A stretch of 64,000 nt of DNA. Origin: an uncultured Flavobacteriaceae bacterium (GTDB lineage Bacteria; Bacteroidota; Bacteroidia; Flavobacteriales; Flavobacteriaceae). A program made the position numbers and the translations under genes. This document shows positions 1 through 8,653 of this stretch, piece by piece (position 1 is the first letter of the stretch; every line of letters begins with the position of its first letter). Location of the stretch: NCBI GenBank assembly GCA_947494565.1, contig CANLVG010000006.1, positions 310,001 to 374,000 on the forward strand. The letters run 5' to 3'. The notes below the pieces were generated by a model, which was not told where the DNA came from, did not search any database, and saw nothing but the letters and a program-made list of their open reading frames with translations.

Positions 1-66
1 AGCTTGGCCTATCCATATTCACTTTACTTATACCTGATGCAAAAGTGTGGAAGTATTCCACTTTAA

Positions 67-113
67 AACATGATATAAGTCAGGTTTTGGAAATTTTTCG
101 GTAGTTACCTTTG
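67..113 (+). promoter_or_regulatory. Promoter of first crp/fnr gene with palindromic Crp/Fnr-type box
   Basis: A TGAT-ATAA-GTCA inverted repeat sits at 71-82 and a perfect TAnnTTTG -7 element (TACCTTTG) at 106-113, with TTTTGG at 85-90 as a possible -33. On the reverse strand the box reads AAAACCTGACTTATATCATG, almost the same as the box before the universal stress gene. Both boxes lie 35 bp upstream of their -7 element, a place that fits a class II activator. That the neighbouring Crp/Fnr proteins bind it is inferred. Confidence 0.6.
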
Positions 114-129
114 AAGTATATTAAAATGG

Positions 130-816
130 ATGCGGATGACTTCCTGTGATTTTCAAATAGCCAGGCAATTTAATTTTTTAAGGAGCATGACCGAGGTCGA
201 ACGGGCCGAATTGACGAAAACAAGTAGCCCACGACACCTTCAAAAAGGGGAGGTGCTCTTTATGGAGGCAGAGCAATTGCAAAAACTATTCTGTATCCGT
301 GAGGGTGCCTGTAAATTTTCTAAAATAGATGAAAAGGGTAAGGAGCATATTACAAAGCTGCTCGGTAAGGGAGAGTTGATGGGCCGTAGGTCATTGATTT
401 CCAAAAAGGGCGCCATGGTTACCGCCACGGCCATTACGGACACAACGATCTGTTCGGTTGATAAATTACCTGTGCTAAGGTGTTTAATGAAGAACACCGA
501 TTTCTGTATGGATGTCATCAAGGGCTTTGTGGAAGATACCGAGGAGGAAGCCAAAAGAAAGGGGCTCTTTGATAACCATCAAAGTATCACCAAACGCCTT
601 GCCGGACTCCTTATCTATCTCGATGAAAAATTCGGCACGGAAAGGGATGGAACTTTGAAGCTGTTCTTGAAGCGTGAGGATATGGCCAATTTGATCGGTA
701 CCTCGAGTGAGTATGTAATATCCATTTTGTCGAGGTTCAAGAGGGGAGGACTACTTGATTTGGAACGGGGAAAAATACGATTGCTCGACAAAAAAGGACT
801 TGAAAAAATGTGCTGA
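130..816 (+). CDS. Crp/Fnr family transcriptional regulator
   Basis: This is a 228-residue cAMP-receptor/FNR-type regulator. An N-terminal cyclic-nucleotide-binding-like jelly roll (about 20-135, with KGEVLFMEAE and GELMGRRSLI) is followed by a long helix and a C-terminal Crp-type winged helix (about 150-225). The recognition helix is in LKREDMANLIGTSSEYVISILSRFKRGGLL. The cysteines (C6, one in FCIREG, others) do not form an FNR-like 4Fe-4S set, so the effector is unknown. The start is the first in-frame ATG; another ATG lies two codons later. It is followed by its own terminator and by a paralogue in the same direction, and its promoter carries the box shared with the next two genes, so autoregulation is likely. 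Confidence 0.9.
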   Translation: MRMTSCDFQIARQFNFLRSMTEVERAELTKTSSPRHLQKGEVLFMEAEQLQKLFCIREGACKFSKIDEKGKEHITKLLGKGELMGRRSLISKKGAMVTATAITDTTICSVDKLPVLRCLMKNTDFCMDVIKGFVEDTEEEAKRKGLFDNHQSITKRLAGLLIYLDEKFGTERDGTLKLFLKREDMANLIGTSSEYVISILSRFKRGGLLDLERGKIRLLDKKGLEKMC

Positions 817-922
817 CCCCAAACCCGAAATAAGCGCGCCAACTAGTTTATTAAAATGTTAAACTTAATTACGCCCAATACTGTACATGCCCATGCCGTG
901 GGAGGTTGTTGGGTAATAGTTC

Positions 923-953
923 AAAACCTATAAAATTATAGGTTTTGTTTTTT
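923..953 (+). terminator. Rho-independent terminator after first crp/fnr gene
   Basis: A perfect inverted repeat (AAAACCTATA, 4-base loop, TATAGGTTTT) is followed by GTTTTTTTT. It separates the two Crp/Fnr genes into distinct transcripts. Confidence 0.75.
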
Positions 954-963
954 TCGTATCTTG

Positions 964-983
964 TATTTTTGACTTAGTCAGGT
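964..983 (+). promoter_or_regulatory. Promoter of second crp/fnr gene with overlapping palindromic box
   Basis: TATTTTTG at 964-971 matches the TAnnTTTG -7 consensus exactly. The palindrome TGACTTAGTCA at 970-980 overlaps its 3' end and the expected transcription start. On the reverse strand it reads ACCTGACTAAGTCA, resembling the boxes of the first crp/fnr gene and the usp gene but with a 3-bp instead of a 4-bp centre. Position over the start site suggests repression here, in contrast to the other two. Confidence 0.55.
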
Positions 984-995
984 AAAATATTCACC

Positions 996-1700
996 ATGGA
1001 GCATCAAGAAGAACAAAGTCGTTGTGAGAATTGTATCGTCCGGCAATTCAACGCTTTAAGGGCGATGACCAAGGAAGAACTCAAGAAGGTTTCCGACTCC
1101 AAAATTTCCAAAAAAATCAAAAAAGGCGAAACACTTTTTGAGGAAGGCGAAAAACTCAATGGGGTGTATTGCGTGCGCAATGGTATTTCCAAACTGGCCA
1201 AACTGAGCGCCAACGGAAAAGATCAAATTGTGAAGCTTGCCGCAAAAGGGGAGGTCATCGGTCAGCGTTCCGTTATTGCCGAAGAACAGTCTAATTTGAG
1301 TGCCACAGCCGTAAGCGATATGGAGGTTTGCTTTATTCCGAAAGATGATATTATCAGTACGCTACATACCAATCCGAACTTTACGCTGGAGGTGCTGCGT
1401 CATATGGCACACGATCTAAAGGAGGCGGATGACGTTATCGTGAATATGAGTCAAAAGAACGTAAAGCAACGTATAGCAGAAGCCTTTTTGTATTTAAGAA
1501 ACAATTTTGGGGAAGATACTGAGGGTTATCTAATGCTGACCCTTTCCAGAGAAGATATTTCCAATGTTGTGGGTACTGCTACGGAATCTTGTATTCGTAT
1601 CATTTCGGAATTCAAGAAAAAAGGATTTTTGAAGACTTCGGGTAAAAAAATCGGTATTGCCAATACCAAGGCACTACAAGATATGGTCGACGGTTTCTAA
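996..1700 (+). CDS. Crp/Fnr family transcriptional regulator with N-terminal CxxC
   Basis: This 234-residue Crp/Fnr regulator is a paralogue of the preceding gene. The sensor domain spans about residues 25-145 and the winged helix about 160-225, with recognition segment LSREDISNVVGTATESCIRI. It has C10-E-N-C13 near the N terminus plus C59 and C112. This is not the E. coli FNR arrangement (four cysteines, three of them N-terminal), so an oxygen- or NO-labile Fe-S cluster is possible but unproven. The stress gene just downstream carries the same box, pointing to a small regulon. Function as an oxygen, redox or NO regulator is inferred from family. Confidence 0.9.
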   Translation: MEHQEEQSRCENCIVRQFNALRAMTKEELKKVSDSKISKKIKKGETLFEEGEKLNGVYCVRNGISKLAKLSANGKDQIVKLAAKGEVIGQRSVIAEEQSNLSATAVSDMEVCFIPKDDIISTLHTNPNFTLEVLRHMAHDLKEADDVIVNMSQKNVKQRIAEAFLYLRNNFGEDTEGYLMLTLSREDISNVVGTATESCIRIISEFKKKGFLKTSGKKIGIANTKALQDMVDGF

Positions 1701-1790
1701 AAGCGGGCTATAGACCGAGAGAAGGCTTCATAAAACACGACGGAAGTATCAATGAGTTACCTTAACCAAGGTTCATACCTAATTCCATTT

Positions 1791-1840
1791 AAAACCTGAC
1801 TTATGTCATAGTTTCGGCATACGACATCCGCTAATTTTAC
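1791..1840 (+). promoter_or_regulatory. Promoter of universal stress gene with Crp/Fnr-type box
   Basis: TGAC-TTAT-GTCA at 1797-1808 is a perfect inverted repeat embedded in AAAACCTGACTTATGTCATA. A -7-like TAATTTTA follows at 1832-1839, 35 bp from the box start, the same spacing as in the first crp/fnr promoter. Confidence 0.6.
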
Positions 1841-1864
1841 CCTGTAAGTTTTAGACGGATACCT

Positions 1865-2767
1865 ATGAAAAACATTTTGATTCCCACTGATTTTTCGGAG
1901 AATGCTTGGAACGCTACGTGCTATGCCATCGCCCTTTTTCAAAATGAGGAATGTGTTTTTCATTTGTTGAATACCTATACGCCGGCCATTGCCAGTAGTC
2001 GATTCATGGCAGCGTCGATCAATGGGGGTGCGATGGAAAATGGGGCACACCAATGCTCCCAAAATGGACTTGAAAAAGTATTGAAGCGCATTAAAACAAC
2101 CTGTGCAGTTCCAAATCACGGTTTCAAGACTATCTCATCATTCTGTATGTTGGTCGACGAAATCAAGGATATTGTCAAAGACCGCAAGATCGATTTGATC
2201 GTCACGGGCACAAAGGGGGCTTCAGGTCTTGAAGAGGTATTTATGGGTAGCAATACCGTACGCATCATTAAATCGGTCGAAAACTGTCCGGTGTTGGCAG
2301 TACCCCAACATTTTGACTTTAAGACTCCTGATGAAATCGCCTTCGCAACCGATTTCAACCGATTTTATACCCAATCGGAATTGCGACCTATGCTTGAAAT
2401 GGCCAAAACCTTCAATGCGGTCATCCGAATCGTACATGTGCAATATGAACTCAAGGCCCTGACCGAACTACAACAATTCAATTTGAATATGTTGCGGAAG
2501 TACCTAGGGGAGCGTGAGCATTACGTGCATACCGTAACGGAACTGAATTCGATCTCAAAAACCCTGGAGGCCTTTACAAAAGAACTCGATATCCATCTGC
2601 TGGCGATGTTGAACTATCAACACAGCTATATGGAACGGGTCACCCGAGAACCGATTGTGAAGAAAGTGGCCTTTCATACGCAAATACCACTTTTGGTCAT
2701 TCCCGAATTGGGTATGAATGCCTCTTCTATGACCCAAGATAAGAGCCTAGAGACCGTTTCTAGTTAG
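1865..2767 (+). CDS. Universal stress protein, tandem UspA domains
   Basis: The 300-residue product contains two Usp domains. The first (about 1-145) begins with KNILIPTDFSENA and holds an intact ATP-binding signature G2xG9xGS in GTKGASGLEEVFMGSN. The second (about 150-285) has lost that signature and ends with HTQIPLLVIPE, so only the N-terminal half should bind nucleotide. Proteins of this type are cytoplasmic and accumulate under oxygen limitation or growth arrest. The Crp/Fnr-type box in its promoter and the two adjacent regulators support redox or oxygen control, as inference. The end overlaps the converging small membrane protein gene by eight bases. Confidence 0.92.
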   Translation: MKNILIPTDFSENAWNATCYAIALFQNEECVFHLLNTYTPAIASSRFMAASINGGAMENGAHQCSQNGLEKVLKRIKTTCAVPNHGFKTISSFCMLVDEIKDIVKDRKIDLIVTGTKGASGLEEVFMGSNTVRIIKSVENCPVLAVPQHFDFKTPDEIAFATDFNRFYTQSELRPMLEMAKTFNAVIRIVHVQYELKALTELQQFNLNMLRKYLGEREHYVHTVTELNSISKTLEAFTKELDIHLLAMLNYQHSYMERVTREPIVKKVAFHTQIPLLVIPELGMNASSMTQDKSLETVSS

Positions 2768-2987
2768 TGCGGTTTCCTATAGGATTGTCTTCGTAAAAAT
2801 CTTCAAAGGTCTTTGCCGTTTTGTAGTTGTCGGTCAATACATTGTAGACCATTATCACAACGAACACTTGACCGATGACCGTGCCAAAGAAAATCAAGTT
2901 GAACGGAAGATTCATCGAGACCATTACCGTCACCGAAACCAAAATAAGGGTGGTGAGCGCCACCCAAAACATAGCGGAGTTTTGCAT
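2760..2987 (-). CDS. Small two-helix membrane protein
   Basis: This 75-residue hypothetical protein has two predicted membrane segments (about residues 5-25 and 28-50) and a polar, acidic C-terminal tail with FEDFYEDNP. No family is recognised. It converges on the universal stress gene, overlapping its last codons, and is followed on the same strand side by the hydrolase gene upstream. It begins at an ATG and has the composition of a true membrane protein, but it could be a chance frame. Confidence 0.6.
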   Translation of the reverse strand: MQNSAMFWVALTTLILVSVTVMVSMNLPFNLIFFGTVIGQVFVVIMVYNVLTDNYKTAKTFEDFYEDNPIGNRTN

Positions 2988-3063
2988 TTTTATTTTAAAG
3001 GTACCACATTGCTGTCTTTAGGCCCGTTAATCGAAACTTAAAATCGGTGCTACAGGTGCTTGT

Positions 3064-3948
3064 TCAAGTAAGTTTGTCAGAGAAGAAATCTATGGTACGT
3101 TTCCAAGCCAATTCCGCATCCTCACGATCGTACCTCGGAGTCGTATCGTTATGAAACCCATGGTTGGCGCCTTTATACATATGGGCCTCATATTCTTTGC
3201 CGTGTTTCTTTAGCGCCGCCTCATAGGCGGGCCATCCTTCGTTGACACGTTTATCCAATTCCCCGAAATGAAGCAGTAAAGGTGCATTGATCTGCTCGAT
3301 TCCTTCTTTGGGTTGCCCGCCATAAAACGGTACAGCCGCCTCGAGATCGGGTACGTTGACCGCCATCATGTTTGAAATCCACCCTCCGAAACAAAACCCG
3401 ACCACGCCGACTTTGCCCGTGCATTCCGGATGGTCTTTCAAGTACTCGAATGCCGCGATAAAATCGGCCAACATTTCATTTCGATCTCGCTTTCGTTGTA
3501 ATTCGCGACCTTCATCATCGGTACCCGGATAGCCTCCCAAAGGGGTTAGTGCGTCCGGAGCCAATGAAATAAAACCGGCCAGAGCCGCGCGACGGCCCAC
3601 GTCCTCAATATGCGGATTCAAACCTCGGTTTTCATGAACCACGAGAATCCCGGGAAGTTTTTCTTTGGTATCTGCAGGCTTTGAAAGAAGTCCCTTGATT
3701 TCACCTCCCCCTTTTGGGGAATCATAGGTGATAAAATTAGACCGTAACCGTTTATCATCTTGTTTGATCTGTATCTTCTTGACATAGTCAGGGGAGATAA
3801 ACCCCAATAGGGAGGCTACGGTAACCCCTCCAACAGCATAGGTCGATAGTTTATCCAAAAACAAGCGTCTGCTCACTCGATCGTGCGCATAATCGTCATA
3901 GAGGTCAAATACCTCTTGTTTGATGTCTTCTTTTTTTAGTTCCTTCAT
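3064..3948 (-). CDS. Dienelactone hydrolase family protein
   Basis: This alpha/beta hydrolase of about 294 residues has a Cys-Asp-His triad: C186 in GFCFGG, D232 in GELDKRV and H262 in GANHGFH. This is the dienelactone hydrolase pattern. The substrate is unknown; relatives open lactones or cleave esters. A hydrophobic stretch after SRRLFLDKLSTYAVGG (about 27-50) resembles a twin-arginine-like or membrane-anchor segment, so the enzyme may be exported. Two further in-frame ATGs lie upstream (to 3975). The inner one is preferred because the divergent esterase gene starts close by. Confidence 0.88.
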   Translation of the reverse strand: MKELKKEDIKQEVFDLYDDYAHDRVSRRLFLDKLSTYAVGGVTVASLLGFISPDYVKKIQIKQDDKRLRSNFITYDSPKGGGEIKGLLSKPADTKEKLPGILVVHENRGLNPHIEDVGRRAALAGFISLAPDALTPLGGYPGTDDEGRELQRKRDRNEMLADFIAAFEYLKDHPECTGKVGVVGFCFGGWISNMMAVNVPDLEAAVPFYGGQPKEGIEQINAPLLLHFGELDKRVNEGWPAYEAALKKHGKEYEAHMYKGANHGFHNDTTPRYDREDAELAWKRTIDFFSDKLT

Positions 3949-4008
3949 AACACGTTTTATTTTCATCCAATGCATTATCTTACATGCATCATTTTAAAGA
4001 TACGGAAT

Positions 4009-5316
4009 ATGAAGAATATGACCTTCACCTTTTTGACCCTCTTTCTCATCTCGACTGCCCTTATGGCGAAGACCACTACAAAAGCAACTCTGACTATGGA
4101 ACATGCAGCGGAAGGCCAATACACGCTACTCATTGAAGGGTATGACTGGGGCCCTGGGGTCAACAAAGTGGTGTTACCGATGGAGCAGATGGTTTCAGAA
4201 GTCGATTTCCGGGATTTTTCAGTGGAGGTTGAACGAAAAGCCGAAGGGGTCGAGATGAGACCTGGTGAAGCTAAAGGAGCTCGAAAGGTGATGCACGCCT
4301 ATGTTTCGGATGCTATGGGAAAGGCAGTTGCGACGGGAAACCATGTTGCCTTGGTGCTTTTTGTCAGTCCGAACGATGCCTTGGGTTCTCCTATAAAGTA
4401 TGTCTTCAAAAATGGCCGGGGGAGCAATCAATGGATCGATTATAAACTTGTCGTCTCACATCTTCCGTCAAAGAAGGTCTGGAATACTGAAACCGAAAGG
4501 ATTATTAGTCGACTTAAGGAATTTGATTTGAGCGGAGTATATACCCAAAACGAAACAAGGCTCACCTATGGTTCCTTCATACCGAAGCACGAGGGTAAAG
4601 CGCCGCTGATTATATGGTTGCATGGAGGTGGGGAAGGGGGTACCGATCCGAGTATCCCTCTAATTGCCAATAAAGCATGGAACTATGCTTCCAAAGATAT
4701 GCAGTCGATTTTTGGGGGTGCCTATGTGCTGGTCCCGCAAGCCCCGACCTTCTGGATGCAAAGTGCTACTGGTGATTACACTCGTGGTGATAGAAACGAT
4801 ATTTATAACGAAACACTGATGGGGTTGATCAAGCAGTATGTCAACGACCATCAAGGTATTGATACCGATCGCATTTATATCGGTGGATGTTCGAATGGCG
4901 GATACATGAGTCTAAAACTGATTTTAGAACATCCCGATTACTTTGCGGCCGGCTATATCAGTGCCTTGGCTTTTCACAACAAGTACATCTCGAATGAAGA
5001 AATTGAACGGATCAAGAACGTTCCGATGTGGTTCGTACACGCAAAAGATGATCCGGTTACCCTTCCCAATGAAACAGTAGTTCCGTTATACCAACGTCTG
5101 GTAGATGCCGGTGCCGCCGATGTACATTTTTCATTTTATGATCATGTAACCGACCTATCCGGATTCTATGGGGGTACGGATTACCGATACAACGGACATT
5201 GGTCGTGGATCTACTCTCATGCCAATCATGCCGATTTCGAATTAGATGGTACTCCCGTAAAACTAAATGGAGCAAAGACCACTATCATGGAATGGATGGC
5301 CGCCCAGAAAAACTAA
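4009..5316 (+). CDS. Secreted alpha/beta hydrolase (prolyl oligopeptidase/esterase type)
   Basis: The protein of about 435 residues opens with a signal peptide (MKNMTFTFLTLFLISTALMA). An N-terminal beta-rich domain of about 140 residues is followed by an alpha/beta hydrolase domain: oxyanion segment WLHGGGEGG, nucleophile serine in GGCSNGGY, acid in HAKDDPV and a histidine near the end (HANHADFE). Relatives are secreted peptidases or carbohydrate esterases acting on plant or algal material. The position beside sugar-oxidation and sulfatase genes favours an esterase, as inference. An upstream in-frame ATG at 3970 would add 13 residues and spoil the signal peptide. Confidence 0.88.
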   Translation: MKNMTFTFLTLFLISTALMAKTTTKATLTMEHAAEGQYTLLIEGYDWGPGVNKVVLPMEQMVSEVDFRDFSVEVERKAEGVEMRPGEAKGARKVMHAYVSDAMGKAVATGNHVALVLFVSPNDALGSPIKYVFKNGRGSNQWIDYKLVVSHLPSKKVWNTETERIISRLKEFDLSGVYTQNETRLTYGSFIPKHEGKAPLIIWLHGGGEGGTDPSIPLIANKAWNYASKDMQSIFGGAYVLVPQAPTFWMQSATGDYTRGDRNDIYNETLMGLIKQYVNDHQGIDTDRIYIGGCSNGGYMSLKLILEHPDYFAAGYISALAFHNKYISNEEIERIKNVPMWFVHAKDDPVTLPNETVVPLYQRLVDAGAADVHFSFYDHVTDLSGFYGGTDYRYNGHWSWIYSHANHADFELDGTPVKLNGAKTTIMEWMAAQKN

Positions 5317-5353
5317 AATTTCGATTTGAAGAGCCGAAAATGATGAAAACGCA

Positions 5354-6730
5354 TTATACGTTGTCAGGGTGCGGATGCGTATATCCTTCTCTGTAAGCGC
5401 GTTGCAATAAAGCCGTAGCTTCTGGGTCATCTTTTACGGTCTTGCTTTGAGAATCGTAGACCAAGGGCCTACCCAGTTCCATAGATAGGTTGGCGAGAAT
5501 ACAACTGGCCGTTGAAATATGCCCCTCCTCAATATCCGCAATAGGTCTCGACCCTTTGGCAATGGCATTTAGAAAATCAAGCATATGCCTTCGCGTTGCT
5601 GGTGCGGCATTCAGTTCATTATCTTTCTCAACGAGGTCTTCAGGGTATTTTTCTTTTTCGTACAATACGTCATAATGAATCGGTGCGACGTCTTTTGAAT
5701 GGGGTACAAAATCAGCTTGCATGGTGCTGCCTGATAAAGTCCCTTTTTCTCCATAAAGTTTGAAAGACCAGGGGTACTCGGGATCCGCTGGTGTCCCCCA
5801 TGTACGATGTTGCCATACGCAATTCAAATCATCGTGCTCGAAAATTGCCGTTTGCGTATCCGCGATGTTCGATTTACCCTCGGTTTGGACATAAATACCA
5901 CCTGTTGCCGTAATCTTTTTAGGCCACCCAAGTCCGAGCATCCAACGGACCGTATCATACATGTGTACGCACATGTCACCGGTGATGCCATTGCCGTACT
6001 CCATGAACGTCCGCCACCATCTTCTGTGCGGAATACCATCATAGGGGCGTAAGGGCGCAGGCCCCGTCCACATTTCGTAGTCTAGAAAATCAGGGACCTC
6101 TTCCAGCGGCGGGTTGCCATTTGCTCTCATATGAAAATAGCAGCACATTTCGACATGTTTTATTTTTCCTAAGAGCCCTGCGTCAACAATTTCCCTTTTT
6201 ACGTCGATCAAATGAGGTGTACTCTTTCGTTGTGTTCCGACTTGTACTGTTTTATTATATTTTCTTGCCGCAGCGACCATAGCTTCCCCTTCAATAACAT
6301 CCACACTGATCGGTTTTTGAACGTAGACATGGCATCCGGCCTTTAGGGCATCGATACATTGCAAGGCGTGCCAGTGATCCGGAGAACCGATAAGTACAAT
6401 GTCTAATTTACTCTCGTCCAACATCTTTCGGTAGTCCCCGTACATTTTGGGTTTTTTTCCCGATTTCTGCCGTTCAGCAACTTGGGTGGCCGTATTGTCC
6501 ATAAATTTAGTGTCTACATCACATACCGCTATGACGTTTACGTCAGCTACTTGAATCAATTTGAACAGATCGCTCGTACCATACCAACCACAACCGATAA
6601 GTCCGACCCGCCAGGGGGTATCGCGGTAAACACTTTCGAAGCCATAAGCACCTATGGAGCTTAACAGCAATGCAGCTGAGGTACCTTTAATAAATTTTCT
6701 TCGATCAAGGTGGAGGTTATCGGTTTTCAT
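5354..6730 (-). CDS. Gfo/Idh/MocA family oxidoreductase with Tat signal
   Basis: This 458-residue NAD(P)-dependent oxidoreductase begins with a twin-arginine motif (RRKFIKGTSAALLLSSIGA), so it is exported folded with its cofactor. The Rossmann fold starts at VGLIGCGWYGTSD. The catalytic lysine motif is QKP rather than the usual EKP, followed by the C-terminal Gfo/Idh/MocA domain. Such periplasmic enzymes act on sugars or inositols, and some are glycosidases using transient oxidation. It lies back to back with the GMC dehydrogenase operon, which suggests joint work on oxidised sugars. Confidence 0.92.
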   Translation of the reverse strand: MKTDNLHLDRRKFIKGTSAALLLSSIGAYGFESVYRDTPWRVGLIGCGWYGTSDLFKLIQVADVNVIAVCDVDTKFMDNTATQVAERQKSGKKPKMYGDYRKMLDESKLDIVLIGSPDHWHALQCIDALKAGCHVYVQKPISVDVIEGEAMVAAARKYNKTVQVGTQRKSTPHLIDVKREIVDAGLLGKIKHVEMCCYFHMRANGNPPLEEVPDFLDYEMWTGPAPLRPYDGIPHRRWWRTFMEYGNGITGDMCVHMYDTVRWMLGLGWPKKITATGGIYVQTEGKSNIADTQTAIFEHDDLNCVWQHRTWGTPADPEYPWSFKLYGEKGTLSGSTMQADFVPHSKDVAPIHYDVLYEKEKYPEDLVEKDNELNAAPATRRHMLDFLNAIAKGSRPIADIEEGHISTASCILANLSMELGRPLVYDSQSKTVKDDPEATALLQRAYREGYTHPHPDNV

Positions 6731-6928
6731 TGTTCAAGTGGTTTTAGGTGGGATTCCTTATCTCATATTTCGACCTTAAGATAGTAAATGATTTGGTATT
6801 GACGGCCTGGATTTCATGCACTTCGTAGGAATATTACGTTGATTCATAACATTTCCCATGTCGTACGGATAAATTAGTGCCGGTTGAATCAAAAAAATCT
6901 TAAATTAGGGCAAATTAAAAATCAAACT

Positions 6929-8650
6929 ATGCAGATAAAGGAGTCATCGGAAATATATGATGTAATTATTGTGGGCTCAGGAGCTGGTGGCGGAATGGCT
7001 ACGAAACAATTAGCAGATGCAGGCCTAAATGTTGCGGTTGTTGAAGCAGGTCCGTTTTTCGACCCCAAAGATCCCGTAACCCAGACCCAGTTGAAATGGG
7101 CCTATGAATCACCTAGGAGGTTTGCGGGTACAGACCGGGCCTTTGGTGGGCACGATATGTCTTGGGGCGATTGGGAAGTTGAAGGCGAACCCTACACCCA
7201 AGAAGAAGGAACGAATTTTATGTGGTGGAGAGCTAGAATGCTAGGAGGACGAACCAACCACTGGGGACGCATTTCTTTACGTTTTGGACCAAAAGATTTC
7301 AAGCATAAAGATGTAGACGGACTTGGAGATAACTGGCCTATTAGTTACGATGACGTAAAACCTTATTACGATAAGTTAGATAAACTCATAGGGGTCTTTG
7401 GAACCAAAGAAGGCCGGGAGAATGATCCGGATGGATTTTTTCTTCCTCCGCCAAAACCAAGACTACATGAGTTATTCTATATTGATGGAGCCAAAAAATC
7501 AAATATTCCGGTAATTCCTGGTCGCTTGTCGATGTTGACCAAGAAGATCAATAACGAAAGAGGGGTTTGTTTTTATTGCGGGCAGTGCGGACGCTCCTGT
7601 TCGGTCTATGCTGATTTCTCGGCAGGAAGTTGTTTGATATTTCCGGCTCAAAAAAGCGGAGGTCAGGTAAAGATATTCGTGAATTCCATGGTACGGGAAG
7701 TCACCACGAACGAAGAAGGAAAAGCTACTGGGGTCTCCTATATCAATAAAGAGGATAGAAAAGAGTACAAGCTTAAAGCAAAAGTAGTTGTTCTGGCTGC
7801 ATCTGCCTGTAGTTCAGCGCGTATCCTCTTGAATTCGAAAAGTAAACAGCATCCGAACGGCCTTGGAAATAGCAGTGATATCGTCGGTAAATATTTGCAT
7901 GACTCCACAGGGGCAAGTGCCGCTGGGGTTATTCCTGGTCTGATGAATCGTAAGGTATCTTACAACGAGGATGGTGTAGGAGGTATGCATGTCTACTCAC
8001 CTTGGTGGGGTGATAACTCGAAACTTGATTTCCCGCGTGGATACCACATTGAAGTATGGGGCGGAATGAGCAATCCTACCTATGGTTTCAGTATGGATCC
8101 CAACGGTTTGAACAAGCACTTCGGACTCAAAGTTGGAGGTTATGGAGATAGTCTTCGCGATGATGTTAAGAAATATTATGGTTCCGTTATCGGTTTTGGA
8201 GGGCGCGGTGAAGCTGTTGCGCGAAAGGATAACTATTGCGAAATAGATCCAACAACGGTGGATCAGTTTGGTATACCTGTTTTAAAGTTCAATTACCAGT
8301 GGTCGGATTTCGAGAGAAACCAGGCAAAGCATATGCAAGATACATTCGAAGAACTGATCCATAATATGGGAGGTATTCCATTAGGCGAAAAACCTGGTAA
8401 AGACCAAGATTATGGACTGCATGCCCCAGGTCAGATTATCCACGAAGTGGGTACCACAAGAATGGGTGATGATCCTAAGACTTCGGTCACGAATAAGTTT
8501 CAACAATTACATGATGTCGATAATGTTTTTATCGTTGATGCAGGTCCGTTCGTTTCCCAAGCGGATAAAAACTGTACATGGACCATCATGGCGCTTTCCT
8601 GGAGAGCTTCCGATTATATTATCGAACAACTTAAAGCCCAAAATATTTAA
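6929..8650 (+). CDS. GMC family FAD-dependent dehydrogenase, large subunit
   Basis: This flavoprotein of about 573 residues has an N-terminal FAD-binding motif VGSGAGGGMATKQLADAG, the GMC signature GGRTNHWGR, a cysteine-rich segment CFYCGQCGRSC near residue 215, and a C-terminal catalytic region (HEVGTTRMG, then NCTWTIMALSWRASD). It resembles the large subunit of gluconate- or sorbitol-type dehydrogenases that oxidise a sugar C-OH and pass electrons to the respiratory chain. A longer TTG start at 6884 exists, but the ATG at 6929 begins right before the Rossmann strand. The small-subunit gene starts four bases after the stop. Confidence 0.92.
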   Translation: MQIKESSEIYDVIIVGSGAGGGMATKQLADAGLNVAVVEAGPFFDPKDPVTQTQLKWAYESPRRFAGTDRAFGGHDMSWGDWEVEGEPYTQEEGTNFMWWRARMLGGRTNHWGRISLRFGPKDFKHKDVDGLGDNWPISYDDVKPYYDKLDKLIGVFGTKEGRENDPDGFFLPPPKPRLHELFYIDGAKKSNIPVIPGRLSMLTKKINNERGVCFYCGQCGRSCSVYADFSAGSCLIFPAQKSGGQVKIFVNSMVREVTTNEEGKATGVSYINKEDRKEYKLKAKVVVLAASACSSARILLNSKSKQHPNGLGNSSDIVGKYLHDSTGASAAGVIPGLMNRKVSYNEDGVGGMHVYSPWWGDNSKLDFPRGYHIEVWGGMSNPTYGFSMDPNGLNKHFGLKVGGYGDSLRDDVKKYYGSVIGFGGRGEAVARKDNYCEIDPTTVDQFGIPVLKFNYQWSDFERNQAKHMQDTFEELIHNMGGIPLGEKPGKDQDYGLHAPGQIIHEVGTTRMGDDPKTSVTNKFQQLHDVDNVFIVDAGPFVSQADKNCTWTIMALSWRASDYIIEQLKAQNI

Positions 8651-8653
8651 GCT

